Shown here in pieces: positions 10,858 to 21,960 of a stretch of DNA of 64,000 nucleotides. Where the stretch lies: contig QKWP01000760.1 in the NCBI GenBank assembly GCA_003550325.1, positions 156,168 to 220,167 on the forward strand. The letters are read 5' to 3'. The translations under genes were made by a program, and so were the position numbers. Below the pieces are notes generated by a model. The model had not been told where the DNA came from, did not search any database, and worked only from the letters and a program-made list of their open reading frames with translations. The stretch comes from Gigaspora rosea (taxonomy: Eukaryota > Glomeromycota > Glomeromycetes > Diversisporales > Gigasporaceae). How positions within the stretch are numbered: the stretch's first letter is position 1; each line of letters starts with the position of its first letter.

Positions 10858-10985
10858 CTTATTATTATAATGTTCCGCGTCATTCTGAATTTATGTTGAT
10901 TCTCAATTGGCGAATTGACGATCGAGAAAATCGAGAAAGAACACGTTTCAATTCAGAATTGAGAAATGACTTGGAACAATAATAG
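10858..10985. repeat. Imperfect foldback
   Basis: TTATTATTATAATGTTCC...TCATTCTGAATT pairs with AATTCAGAATTGAGAAATGA...GGAACAATAATA. It could be a small decayed MITE. No coding content. Confidence 0.4.
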
Positions 10986-11163
10986 TATAGAATAATCCTT
11001 TTATCACGCAGCGTTCAACTTGCGCTTTTCTTATTGTATTCCGTACTGGTATGTAATAGAAAAATAAAATAAGTCTTACTCTACAGTATGTATTCATATA
11101 TATAATATAATAATTGTAATTATAATACTTACAAAAAAACTGAAAGCCAGTATAAGTTTAGTG

Positions 11164-11340
11164 TAAGGCCGTTTGAAGTTGATTCTTCGGTTAACATCAC
11201 TTTTCCAGGACTCTCGGGAGGGGGGAGGGGGGTAAAATGAAACGAACATATGAAACGAACATTGATTGGCTGTTCATTTTCGGGGGGAGACTTCAGCTGG
11301 GGGGTGATGTTAACCGAAAAATTAACTTCAAACGGCCTTA
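11164..11340. mobile_element. Harbinger-like MITE (GGCCGTTTGAAGTT ends)
   Basis: A 177-bp element with ~35-bp inverted ends TAAGGCCGTTTGAAGTTGAT...GGTTAACATCAC and its complement. It is bordered by TAA/TTA, consistent with the 3-bp TWA targets of PIF/Harbinger elements. Sister ends lie at 9632, 12042 and 12472, the last with a clean TAA after GGCC. The middle is unusually G-rich (GGGAGGGGGGAGGGGGG). Confidence 0.78.
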
Positions 11341-11403
11341 ATTAATTAATTATATAATGTATCATCAGAGAAAAAGAACTTCGTACGTACGTACAATTTT
11401 TAC

Positions 11404-11472
11404 AGCCAAAATTCTCGTGATCTAGTGATCGGATCTAAAAAATATGTATGCGATCACAGATCGGAATTTTGG
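11404..11472. repeat. Short foldback
   Basis: CCAAAATTCTCGTGATCTAG and GATCACAGATCGGAATTTTGG are inverted copies about 25 bp apart. Probably a tiny MITE. Nothing else is visible between 11473 and 12000, which is T-rich and repetitive (TTTTATTTTA). Confidence 0.5.
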
Positions 11473-12006
11473 GTTCCCAAGTTCCTATTGGTCGAGCAAA
11501 TTTTGTCCCTCATTGAATGAAATAAATCACTACTCGGATGGCTTAAAAATTAATGTAAAAAAGTATCAATTCGAATAATTGGTTTGTAATTTTTATTTCC
11601 GAAAAAGTTAAATGTTTATTCAAACATTTCTTACTCATTAGTTCTCTAGCTCTTCAAAATCGAATAAACACTTCGGAAGCTCTATCTTCAGCAGTTTTTC
11701 TTGAATCGTTTCATTGCAAACTTAAATAAACATATATGAGAGGCAGTCAAGTAGGAGCTAAAATTTGTTCTTATTTATTTATTTTTTATTAATTTTATGT
11801 TTTTTTTAAATTATGTTTTATTTTTTTTATTTCGTTTTTATTTTATTGTATTTTACTTTATTTTAAATTATTTTTTTATTTTAAATTATTGTTTATTTTT
11901 ATTTGCCGTATAACCGCGAAATAACAACAGAGAATTATTTCGAATTTCGGCCTGAATTAATCTTAATTTAGGGTATTTTTATTTTTTTTAATTTTTACTT
12001 TTTTTA

Positions 12007-12070
12007 TACGTTAACTGAAAAAATAGCTTCAAATGGCCTTAGATAGGTTTAGGTAGTAATATATAAGCAA
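12007..12070. repeat. Right arm of the ~2.4-kb inverted repeat
   Basis: Inverted partner of 9603-9660: TCAAATGGCCTTAGATAGGT then TTAGGTAGTAATATATAAGC. It leads directly into the MITE relative at 12056. Confidence 0.6.
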
Positions 12071-12250
12071 AATTGCCTTCCTACATTTTTAATTAACACA
12101 CCAAGGTAGGTTTAGACTGTCGTTTTTTGTATTTTTCAAGGTTTTCGTTCCTCATTCTTGTTTGCTTCGCCGAAGAACATCAAATTCCTAATTTGATTGG
12201 TCAGGTTCACGTGATTCTGCTCCGCTTTAGACGTCCCACATATAGAGCTA
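12056..12250. mobile_element. Relative of the 7501-7785 MITE
   Basis: Shares ordered blocks with that element: AAAATTGCCTTCCTACATTT, TTTAGAC, TTTTTTGTATTTTT, CAAATTCCTAATTTGATTGG and TTCACGTGATTCTGC...CTTTAGA. Ends are not clear, so limits are approximate. Confidence 0.6.
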
Positions 12251-12395
12251 TGTACATACGCCAGCCACTTTATAAATACTTAATATATACTAGTAATATC
12301 TCATGCACGAAGTAATAAATCGAATTTATATATTGAATTTGATTTCTAAATAATGATATATTTTATTTGTTTTATTTTTTTTTCATATGTTCATT

Positions 12396-12472
12396 TTAAC
12401 GGGAGGGCCGGGGGGCCGTTGGGGGGGAGAGGGGGGATGATGTTAACCGATAAATTAACTTCAAACGGCCTA
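12396..12472. mobile_element. Half of a Harbinger-like MITE
   Basis: The right end of the GGCCGTTTGAAGTT family, read as GTTAACCGATAAATTAACTT then CAAACGGCC and TAA, preceded by the G-rich middle. The left end is absent, so this is a truncated copy. Confidence 0.65.
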
Positions 12473-12734
12473 ACTGATTTATATCGACCTATTAAATAAA
12501 TATGGTAAACGAAATATTAAAATTGTGTTCTTATTTAAAACACATTAAATTTATGATGTAGACAACCGGGTAAATAATATGCAAATTAAAATATTTATTA
12601 TAATTGTATTTTACCCTATATTATCCTATATCATATCTTAAGTTAACCGGATACCTCAATAATTTATCTGTTTATCAATTTTATAATTCGGGTATGCGGA
12701 TAGCCTAAAAGTTAACCGGTCATTGGTTTCATCC

Positions 12735-12900
12735 ATCATTAACCCGGGTCTGACCCGACCCGGGTTTTTTCTGACCCGGGTCTGACCCGACCCGGATTTT
12801 TTCTGACCCGGGTCTGACCCGACCCGGGTTTGATCTGACCCAACCCGACCCGGGTTGGGTCTGACCCGGGTCGGGTTGGGTCAGACCCGACCCAGCTAAG
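12735..12900. repeat. GC-rich subterminal repeats, right end of hAT element
   Basis: Three near-identical units of CTGACCCGGGTCTGACCCGA plus CCCGG and TTTTTT, then GGGTTGGGTC blocks. Mirror partner of the array at 9378-9590. Confidence 0.85.
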
Positions 12901-13099
12901 ACCCCTAGTTCATACATCATTGGTTTCATTATGCGTCATGGGTTTCATCATTTGTCAATTCGTCAATTTGAAATTGCTTGACAAAATAGTTTTATCATAC
13001 GTCAATGATGCAAATTGTGTCATATGTCAGGCATTATTAATCCAGATACACAAAGTAGGATCCGAATTTAATCCAGATGGCCCTTAAAGAATAGAATCA

Positions 13100-13675
13100 A
13101 AATACTAAATATGGGATATATTCATGCAGACTTTCACAGTGGTAGTATCTTACAGGATAAAGGTATTAGTAAAAGTGTGCAATCTTACATCACAGATTTA
13201 GGTTTGTTAAAAATATTAATAATAAAGATTCAGAAGACTGTATTTACAGTGTTATTCCTTAAGTTGCTCCTAAGATTTTATCAGGTCGAAAGTTTACAAA
13301 AGCTACAAATATTTAAGGTTTTGGAATTATTATTTCAGAGTTGTAAACTGCACAAAGACCTTTCATTTGATCATGAACTTGCAGTTTAGATTTGCACATG
13401 ATTGCGACCTAGATTTGTTTCTGGAACTCCAGATTGTTATATTGAATTTGCTAATCAATGCATAGTACAAAAACAGCTAAAAGCTCATCAAGTTTGCAAA
13501 AAAACAAAAAATGTGTCAATATTTTGGAAAGTTTGATATTGATAAGATTCAAAAGATACAAATAAAATTAAAAAGCAATTCTTAGATGCAGATAAAATAG
13601 TCAAAACATTCCAGTAGTCTTACATAAGCATCCAGATCATATATATACAAGCAAAATTATCTATATTTAGAAAAT
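13100..13675 (+). pseudogene. Kinase-domain fragment (same family as the 4863 gene)
   Basis: Starts in mid-domain with GYIHADFHSGSILQDKG, where the catalytic RDL is changed to ADF, continues YITDLGL (DLG motif), then after a frameshift VIPYVAP, LSGRKFTKATNI and FGIIISEL, then GTPDCYIEFANQC, and ends with remains of the QFLDADK...HPDHIYTSK tail. Frameshifts near 13220 and 13330 and several stops disable it. The N-lobe (glycine loop and lysine) is absent. It sits alone among transposons, so it is a decayed duplicate. Confidence 0.82.
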
Positions 13676-13726
13676 ATCAAGTGCAATTAAAGGTATATAT
13701 TTATTAAAATTACAACATAATTTATC

Positions 13727-13975
13727 TAAACTAATTATCTAAACTAATTATCTAAACAAATTATATAAACTAATATCTAAACTAATTATCTAAACTAATT
13801 ATATAAACTAATTATCTAAACTAATTATCTAAACTAATTATATAAACTAATTATCTAAACTAATTATATAAACTAATTATATAAACTAATTATCTAAACT
13901 AATTATCTAAACTAATTATATAAACTAATTCTAAACTAATTATTGAAACAATTGGCTAAACTAATTATTTAAACT
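13727..13975. repeat. 13-bp minisatellite
   Basis: About 19 tandem copies of AATTATCTAAACT, with AATTATATAAACT variants. It directly follows the kinase fragment's 3' flank. Confidence 0.93.
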
Positions 13976-14182
13976 AATTGCTACTTATCTATATTAGAAG
14001 CTTGAAGTTCCTACTAGTAAGCACTACATTAAATTTACTATATCGGATATTTGCAATTAAACAAATTTATTTCTTATGCTATATTTGTATTTATATTAGA
14101 TTAAGTTGATATAAAATATGTATTTATTGATATAGTTTCAAAAACTATACTGGTTTATTCTTTTTATTTAACTAATGCAATA

Positions 14183-15122
14183 CAGTGGCCTACCATATTA
14201 TTGTGGACACTTTTAAAAAATTTATACAGAGCTAAATATATAAGATATTAAGCTAAAAATTAAATTATAAATTCTTTAAATCTATATCTTTTAAATAAAA
14301 AAAAGTTTAAAAAATTCTATGCAGTACTTTTTGAGATAATTAATGTTACACAAAATTGTGTAATGTTGTACATGACCGAAATTAGTAATTTTTATAATTA
14401 AAAAATACATAAGTTTAAATTTTTAAGCATTTAACCATTATATCCAAATAATTTTTATATTATTAAATCTTTATAATAATACTATTCTAATGATACTAAA
14501 ATTATTAAATTTTAATTACTAGTTCTTGAAATATTTAAAAAAAATTTATATAATATAAATTTATAACTATTTTTAACTTTAACATATATAAAATATAATT
14601 TTTTATTAAGTAATCTAATTTTATTTTTAAATAAAGTTATTTAGCATAAAAAGTTATATATATTTTTAAATATTTTAAATTTTTTTAAAAAATATTCATT
14701 AAATTACTATATATAGTAATAAAATTACTATTTTTAGTAATTTATTAATTAAATTTAATATTTTAATTATTTTATTTTATACTATTTAATACTATAATAA
14801 TTTTTTAAAAAATTTATAAAAAGTTAAAATAACATATAATTTTTAATATTAGTAATTTTATTTTAATAAAATATTAATTTTTAATATATAAAAATTGTAA
14901 TAACAAATTTGTAAAAATTACTAATTTCGGTCTTGTGTAACATTGCACAAATTTGTGTAACTTTAATTATCTTGAAAAGTACTGCATAAAAATTTATAAT
15001 TTTTTTTTATTTAAAAGATATAGATTTAAAGAAATTATAATTTAATTTTTAGCTTAATATCTTACATATTTAACTCTGTATAAATTTTTAAAAAGTGTCC
15101 ACAATAATATGGTAGGCCACTG
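14183..15122. mobile_element. Non-autonomous Tc1/mariner element with ~220-bp inverted ends
   Basis: Ends CAGTGGCCTACCATATTATT and its exact complement, followed by GTGGACACTTTTAAAAA, pair over roughly 220 bp. TA dinucleotides at 14181-14182 and 15123-15124 are the target duplication. CAGTG starts and TA insertion are diagnostic of Tc1/mariner. The 500-bp interior is extremely AT-rich and encodes nothing. Confidence 0.92.
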
Positions 15123-15558
15123 TAGGTATCACTTTGCACTATCTATCCTATTTATCTTTTCATTGATATTGAAATGAAGTAATCAATTTTGGTCATTATT
15201 GTCTGCTTATTAATAATATTACACCCAACTGTTTTGTTTGATCGAATTTAATGTATTTGTTGAAATAATTATTATCATATAGTACATATAAATAATTTTT
15301 ACAAAGAAAATCTATATTTATTAATGTTAAGAACATAAGTTGATGTTATTAAATACAGTCAAACCCCTCTATAATTACCAAGTTGGTTACACATCAAAAT
15401 GGTGATTATATTTAAATGTGATTATAACTTTAAACCTCTATATAGTCACAGTTATATTAAAATTTTTATAAAGTAATTATAAAAATTTATAATAAAAAAA
15501 CTATTACAAATCATTAAATAGAATATTTATTAACCAAAATATACCATAATACAAATAT

Positions 15559-16119
15559 TGTCGGGGATGATGCTGAAATTAGATGATGCTGAAATCCACA
15601 TGATCTATGTATTATTGGATCTCCTACAATTTTTGAAAAATCATGTAAACAATCAATTTACCTACATAATCAAACCAATCTGAATGCTATAACCGGTCAG
15701 TATGCTAAATACTGCATAAATCGCATTCTTGATATCTATATACAGAAGACCTTCTAACTGTATCAAAAAGTGACCCTAACTCTAACTCTAACCACGAAGC
15801 AAAAAGCATCTATAAAACCACTAACAAAAAAAAATTTAGTTAAATTTAGTATAGTTCGTGATTAAGGTTAGGGTTGAGTTAGGGTCGCCTTTTTGATACA
15901 ATTAGAAGGTCTTCTGTATATAGATATCAAGAATGCGATTTATGTAGCATTTAGACATATATTGAATTAACCCGACCAGCTATTGTTATAGCATTTGATT
16001 GTTTTGATTATATAGTGTAGATTGTTTGTTTATACAATTTTTGAAAATTTTAGAAAATCTATTGCATACGGAGATTATATAAATTTCAGCATCATCCGAT
16101 TTCAGCATCATTTCTGACA
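15559..16119. mobile_element. Foldback MITE with GATGCTGAAAT repeats
   Basis: 561 bp that fold back along almost the whole length. Both ends carry two direct copies of GATGATGCTGAAAT, starting TGTCGGGG on the left and ending TTTCTGACA on the right. The arms also pair through ATCAAGAATGCGATTTATG and AGAAGGTCTTCTGTATATAG. AATAT on both sides may be a 5-bp target duplication. A related end occurs at 46553. Confidence 0.85.
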
Positions 16120-16280
16120 AATATTATTTAATATTTTTTTACTAATAAGCACTTAAATTAATAATACTAAGGGAAGTGCAGTAAATTATGTAATTAGATA
16201 GAACTATTGCCCAATCAAATTTTATCTTTTATAATATTAAAAACCACAAAAATGTCTTTGGCCCTACGATCGATTACAGT

Positions 16281-16612
16281 TGCTACATAGTAAAGTCTAA
16301 ATTTTACTATGTAAATCGATTAAAGTCGCTTAAGTAAACTTGTTCAAAAGATCACAATACACTTATTTTAAAATTTTATTAATATTGAAGAACTTTTTAT
16401 TATTTGACTTTTTGATTTTATGTTTGACAAAAAAATTAAAATTTGTTGAAAAAATATATTTGATGAATGTAAAAATTAAAAGTTAAATAATAAAAACTTC
16501 TTCAATTTTAATAAAAATTTTAAAGTATGTGTATTTTGATGTTCCAAACAAGTTTACTTAATCAATATTATCGATTGACATAATAAAATTTAGACTTTAC
16601 TATGTAGTAACA
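16281..16612. mobile_element. MITE with CTACATAGTAAAGTCTAAAT ends
   Basis: Inverted ends of about 60 bp: CTACATAGTAAAGTCTAAAT, then ATGTAAATCGATTA and TTAAGTAAACTTG, mirrored at the right. The inner parts also pair (TTTTTATTATTTGACTTTT with AAAAGTTAAATAATAAAAA). No coding capacity. A diverged relative is near 6985. Confidence 0.82.
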
Positions 16613-17145
16613 TTCCACAAATTTTAATTATAATAAATATTTAGCTATTTTACTATATATATATATTGTGCGTGATAAAGTGGGGACCCTACTTCCCTAA
16701 TAAATTATATGATTTAAAAAATTGGTGATTATAAAGAGGTATATTATTAATAAAATTGATAAAAAAATCAAAATTTTTGGTGATAGTGATTATGAGTGAT
16801 TTGTGACTATATTGAGGTTTTTTTACTATATTTAAGTCCATTGCACAATATTGGGTGCTTATATTGAGGTGTGACTATTTAGACTGTGATTATAGAGAGG
16901 TCAGACTGTAGTAGAAAATAAATAGAAAATATTAAATAACTATAGGGTCTAAAATTCCAATTTTGTAATAAATTATAGTCTATAATTATTTATTTCTAAA
17001 AAAAGAATCCATCAGGATGACCACAGAAATTTTGGATCACATGACAATAATGAATATCCTCCAGTCTGCTGACCCTTATGATGATACAAGAATTTAGATC
17101 ACATGAAGGTCTGTTTTTTAGTAAATTTTTTTTATTTTAATTCTA

Positions 17146-17985
17146 TAGTTTTATAAAATTTAAAATAAAAAAAAGTTCATTAAATTTTGTTCAGTAGTTA
17201 AGAAATTATTATTAGAAAAATTTGTATAACTATTGTGGAAATAGCAAAATACTATAGTAGAAATAGTAATTCCTACTTTAAATATCTAAAAAAAAATCGG
17301 GTAAAATTTTTTTTTGAGCTTTAAACAAATGTTTCTCGACAACCAACTATCAGAATTTGATAAATTTTTTTATTTTAATTCTACAAATTCACATAATTAA
17401 AATAAAAAAATTTGACCAAATTTAAATAGCAGGTTTTAAAAAATAATCATTAAAAGTTAAAAAAATTTGGCTGTAGCTATTTTCTTAAAGGGATTTAAAC
17501 TTTAAGTGAAAACTATTTAATACTTAACCAAATTCAATCAAATTTTTTTTATTTTAATTCTATAAGCTTATATTATAGAATTAAAATAAAAAAAAAATTG
17601 ATTAAATTTGACAAGATAAATGTTAAGTAGTCTTTGCTTAAAATTTAGATGCTTTTAAAAAAGAAGCTACAGCCACATTTTTTTAATTTTAATAAATATT
17701 TCTTTCTCAATAACGTGCTATTCAAATTTGGTCAATTTATTTATTTTAATTCTGTAAACTTATAAAATTAAAATAAAAATTTTTATCACATTCTAATAGT
17801 TGGTTGTCAGAAAATATTTGTTTAAAGCTTAAGAAAAAAATTTACCCAATTTTTTTCCTAGTTTTTTAAAACTTTTAATAATGATTTCTCGATAACCACT
17901 AAACAAAATTTAATGAAGTTTTTTTTATTTTAATTTTATAAAACTAAAGAATTAAAATAAAAAAAATTTACTAAATTTGATCGAG
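17146..17985. repeat. ~840-bp imperfect palindrome built of hairpins
   Basis: Five evenly spaced (~190 bp) hairpins of the type TTTTATTTTAATTCTATAA...TTATAGAATTAAAATAAAA, at about 17146, 17366, 17545, 17737 and 17927. The DNA between them is also mirrored around 17567: TTTGGCTGTAGCT pairs with AGCTACAGCCACA, and CATTAAATTTTGTTCAGTAG with its near complement near 17895. It lies inside the MULE's left half. Confidence 0.85.
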
Positions 17986-19066
17986 TAGTTATTGAGAAAT
18001 CATCAATTGAATTTATTTTTAGGATCTGTGCTACAGGATCTGATATGTGCTCAAATGAAGTTTAACTTTAATTTTAAATACTAATTATCATATGAGTCAA
18101 TCAAATCAATAATCAATTCCAAATGAATGTAATAAGATTTATGAAACCCTTTACACAGAATATATAGCTTATTTAATATTAATAAAACATATTAAAGCAA
18201 ATTTCTAGTTTAAAAGTTTTAAAGCACCATAACATATTTTGTTTATTGCAAATTCATTATATTAAACAATTTTTTACTAAGTGTGAATAAAATAATTATA
18301 ATAGCAAATAACTTAAGAAAAAATGTGCCAATTGTGCTAATTAAAAATTGTAAACTTTATCAAAATAGTGATTTGCTCCTATATACATTATAATATGAGG
18401 ACTAAGATAATATGTAAGCGACTAAGTTAATATTAAAAACTAAGAGAATAATGGTTATATCATGTACATATTATAAACTACAAATTTTTATACAAACATA
18501 TATGCAAATTTAATAACTGTATTAACTTACAATATGATTATTAATAATTAACACTACTAAAGGTTGTTAATCATTACTATCTGCACAGATTACGTTATTT
18601 GCAAATATGGGAGTGGTTGGAATTCTAACCAAAGAAGGTAAAAATAAAGCAAAAAAAAACAAAAAAGATGTCAAAGCCAACCTAAAGCGAATTATAATAA
18701 ATAACATTATGTCTTATTCAGTTGAAAGGAAGGAAAAGGGATGATACAGTATTAGAAATTATAATTAGGAATAGAAAATAAAAATTATTGAAAAGATGAA
18801 ACTTAACTATAGTAATTGTATTGCCCAAAAAATTTATGAGTCACAAAAAAGTATGCCTTTGATTAGAAGTTGAAGTTTATATTTGTGCATATCATAACAA
18901 AACTCTGTTAAGTAGATTATTACAAAGAACGCTGCATTTTATTTGAATAAAAAAATATTGCAGTGTTAAATGATATAATATTAGAAAAAGAGAAAAAAAT
19001 AGATTAAAAATGATTGAAAAAATATTAGATTCTTACATGAATTTGTAATTTGCATACTACCAAACT

Positions 19067-19310
19067 TATAAATAAAGTCACTTTTACCTTTGCCAAAGTA
19101 AAAACATTTTGAGCTCTCTTGTTTCATCTTATAAATAAAGTCACTTTTACCTTTACTAAAATATAAAATATTGAGTTGGTACTTCAATGCTTTAATTAAA
19201 TTATTCCATCTAATAAAAATCACTTTTTACATTTGCTAACACTGTTAATTAAATCAGTTTATCTTCTAAAAAAGCTATTTTTACCTTTGATAAAGTATAA
19301 GCATTGAGCT
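19067..19310. repeat. Tandem repeat, ~62-bp unit, four copies
   Basis: Units begin ATAAATAAAGTCACTTTTAC, CTTTGCC and contain GAGC or GAG; later copies diverge. The 80-codon minus-strand frame with KGKSDFIYK repeats is the repeat's translation and not a gene. Confidence 0.8.
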
Positions 19311-19466
19311 GTATCTATCTTTTTATAATTTTTATAACTAGATTCGAAATACTATAGAAATAGAGTACTGTACCAAATGTCAATACAATTACCCTATAAA
19401 CCAATTTATATAGAAAGGAAAGTGCCATAAAACATGCATAAAAAGCAGTGAAAACAAGCAAATAAT

Positions 19467-21960
19467 ATGTTACCTAATATAATAGCACATTCATTAGATA
19501 ATTATAAATTAAATCCTCAAGATCACTTTGAAATCCTTTCTGAAGAAAGTTTTGTACAAGATATGGTCACAGATGAATTATCTGAAACAGATACTATAAA
19601 AGTTGACTATCTCAATTTGGGTGACTTAATTGAACATGAAATCCAAGAGTTAACTATCAGTGCACAAATTGATAGCATAGATGATGGGCAGCTAATGTCG
19701 CTTATCAGACTCATCTGGTAGTAAGCATGGATAATGCTATGACTCAAGACAAGATGGCAAAAGAAATTGCCAATTTAATAATTGCTGAAATTGAAGACAA
19801 AGATAATTATTCATGGAAGTAAGTATTATTATATTAAAAATATATATAGAGGTACTATGAGTTACTAAATGATTTACTTGTGCAGCACAAGTAAATCATT
19901 TGATAATCTATAGTACCTCTGCATTCTACTATAATGTTGCTAACTAGATATTGTTATTATAGTTTTCATAGTAAAAAGTTGCCAAGAAAATTTGGAGATA
20001 CAATTAGACATTTTTATTATTTTTGCTGCCAGTCAAAAGAGGCACAAAGTGATAATTATAAAAATTCTAATGGAAAGTAGCGAACACACTATAATTGTAA
20101 AAGAAAAATTTTATCCAAGTCGATATAGTCCTTAATGCTGTAGAAGTAAATATCTATCATGGTACTCTTTACTCATGCCCAGACTTTTGCACTGAAATAC
20201 CCAATAAATTAAAAGAAGAGATCAAAACATACTCTCATCTTACTGCAATAAAATTAAAAAATCATCTACGATATCAAGGCTTTGACATCTCAAAATATTC
20301 ACCCAAACATATTTACTATTGGAAATCCATAGAGAATCAAATTTATTCCAATACTATAATAATTATATAGAATCTGCAAATAAACTGCTAAATGAGTATG
20401 AAAGCCAGGGCTTCTATCAATGCTTAGAGATAAAAGATTCAGATACTACACTTATAGGTTTTATCACACCTCTTCTAAAAGAAATTGATTCAGATACTAC
20501 ACCTATAGGTTTTATCATACCTCTTCTAAAAGAAATTAAAAATCAAAATATTATAATTAGTGAAATATATATTAGCGCAACTTACAAGATAGTGTGAGGG
20601 CACTATGAACTCTATGGTGTCATAGTAGATGTAGAAGGGTCAGGCTTCCCAATTGCATACTTAGTCCTTAATACCACAAAGGCAACATATAAAAGTACTA
20701 GTATGGAAAAACATTATAAGGTTTTGGAACACTTCTTAGAAACAATAAAGAGATATGATATAAGTTCAAAATTTGTGTTTACTGATAAAACTTTGCAGAA
20801 ATTAATGCTGCAAATAAAGTGTGGAGGCCATCAGTAGTTCAACTATATGCTTGGCACATGGACCGAGCATTGAAGCTTAAACTCCGTAAAAAGACCGAAC
20901 TATCAAATAATAAAAGGCATGAAGCACAACTATGTATTACATATAATATTGTTCAAGCCACAACTGAGTTTGACTTCATTAACCTAGTATTCTACCCAAC
21001 AGAGGATGATTGTGATCCAAGTAAGTATATTATTTGTCCATCAACATGTCAAACAACAGTTTTGGTACTTATGAAGAAAAATTTTGACATGTGTCCTTTG
21101 ATACCTGTCGATGCTCAGGGAACTACCTTAATACCAACGGATATCAGGCACAATGCCATTGAGGAAATGTATCAATTCTGTACCAAGAACTCTTTAAGGG
21201 CATACCTCTGGAGTAACTGGTATTCACTGGATTGATGGCGCCTGTGACCACGATCAGTTAAATCTACTATACCTTTTGACAAGACAACAATGAAAATTGA
21301 AGCCCATTGGAGTGTTATAAAGTGATATTATTTATATTGATTTAATCATCCTAGATTTGATTTACTAATTTGGACACTTATTAGTGAAATAATACCTGCA
21401 CAAAGGAAGCAACTTCTGCAAATTTTGACTGGTGTTGTAGAGCCATAGTAGTGGAATGATTTTAAGAAAGACTGGAATGCAGCTAGTAAAAGAAGTATTA
21501 ATAAAAAACAACTGACCTAGAAAGTTATATTTTACAGATATTACTCATTGGGTTTGCAGCTGCTCAGCCTTTCTTAGAAGTCTCTTCTTATTGTGTAAAC
21601 ATCTTGTTCAGCATGTTTTTATTATGCCCAATAGTCAATGTCGACAATTAATATAAAATAATTTTAAGTGTCATACTGTACCTCCTTTTCTTGACCTAAA
21701 AGATGGAAGACACACCTAATATTTTGCCTCTTATATCTTTTGAAGCAGAAACTAATATTAATAATATCCCTGTTAGTATTAATATTGATGAAGATCCATA
21801 AGAAGAAGCCTGAAAATATGTTGAATCAAATTGGGCATTATTTGAACAAGCAATTAAACGAATTAGTAATGAAAAATCTGCCAATAATTGGCGGCATGTT
21901 CGAGCAATGATAGAGTGAGTCAATTAATGCCAATAGAAAAGGATATTCAAGCAACAAAAA
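19467..21960 (+). pseudogene. MULE transposase remnant
   Basis: Pieces in three frames line up in family order. N-terminal acidic region (ATG 19467, 84 codons), MTQDKMAKEIANLIIAEI, an intron from about 19819 (GTAAGT) to 19962 (TAG), then HFYYFCCQSKEAQ. Next come LRYQGFDISKYSPKHIYYW, the first catalytic region YELYGVIVDVEGSGFPIAYL, and VFTDKDFAEINAANKVWRPS with VQLYAWHMDRALKLKL (second catalytic region). IEAHWSVIK and NHPRFDLLIW follow, then FLLCKHLVQHV (SWIM-type zinc finger). At least six frameshifts or stops occur, including TGA at 20595 and TAG at 19719. Family assignment from memory of MULEs in mycorrhizal fungi. Confidence 0.85.
19849..19918. repeat. 70-bp perfect-arm hairpin in the transposase intron
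   Basis: AGAGGTACTATGAGTTACTA with AATGATTTACTTGTGC, then its complement with a 1-2 base loop, ending AGTACCTCT. It sits inside the predicted intron, so it may be a tiny MITE tolerated because it is spliced out. Confidence 0.75.

Larger units (their letters stand above)
9367..12907. mobile_element. Large non-autonomous hAT element (3.54 kb)
   Basis: Ends are TAGGGGTCTTAATGGGTCGG (left) and the complement of TAGGGGTCTTAGCTGGGTCG (right), with a perfect 8-bp target duplication GTTCATAC at 9359-9366 and 12908-12915. Some 200 bp at each end are GC-rich arrays of GGGTCGGGT, GACCCGGGTC and CCCGACCC, in sharp contrast to the AT-rich interior. No transposase was found. The element carries a truncated LINE, Harbinger-like MITEs and other debris, so it has acted as a landing pad. 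Confidence 0.92.
15356..16908. mobile_element. Pogo/Tc1-like element carrying two nested MITEs
   Basis: Left end CAGTCAAACCCCTCTATAAT, right end complement CAGTCTGACCTCTCTATAAT, bordered by TA on each side (15354-15355 and 16909-16910). No transposase. Its length is inflated by the insertions at 15559-16119 and 16281-16612. The family's second copy is at 8459-8935. Confidence 0.85.

Noticed and set aside
18981..19223. 80-codon minus-strand ORF with KGKSDFIYK repeated
   Set aside because: It is the translation of a 62-bp tandem repeat inside a decayed transposon.
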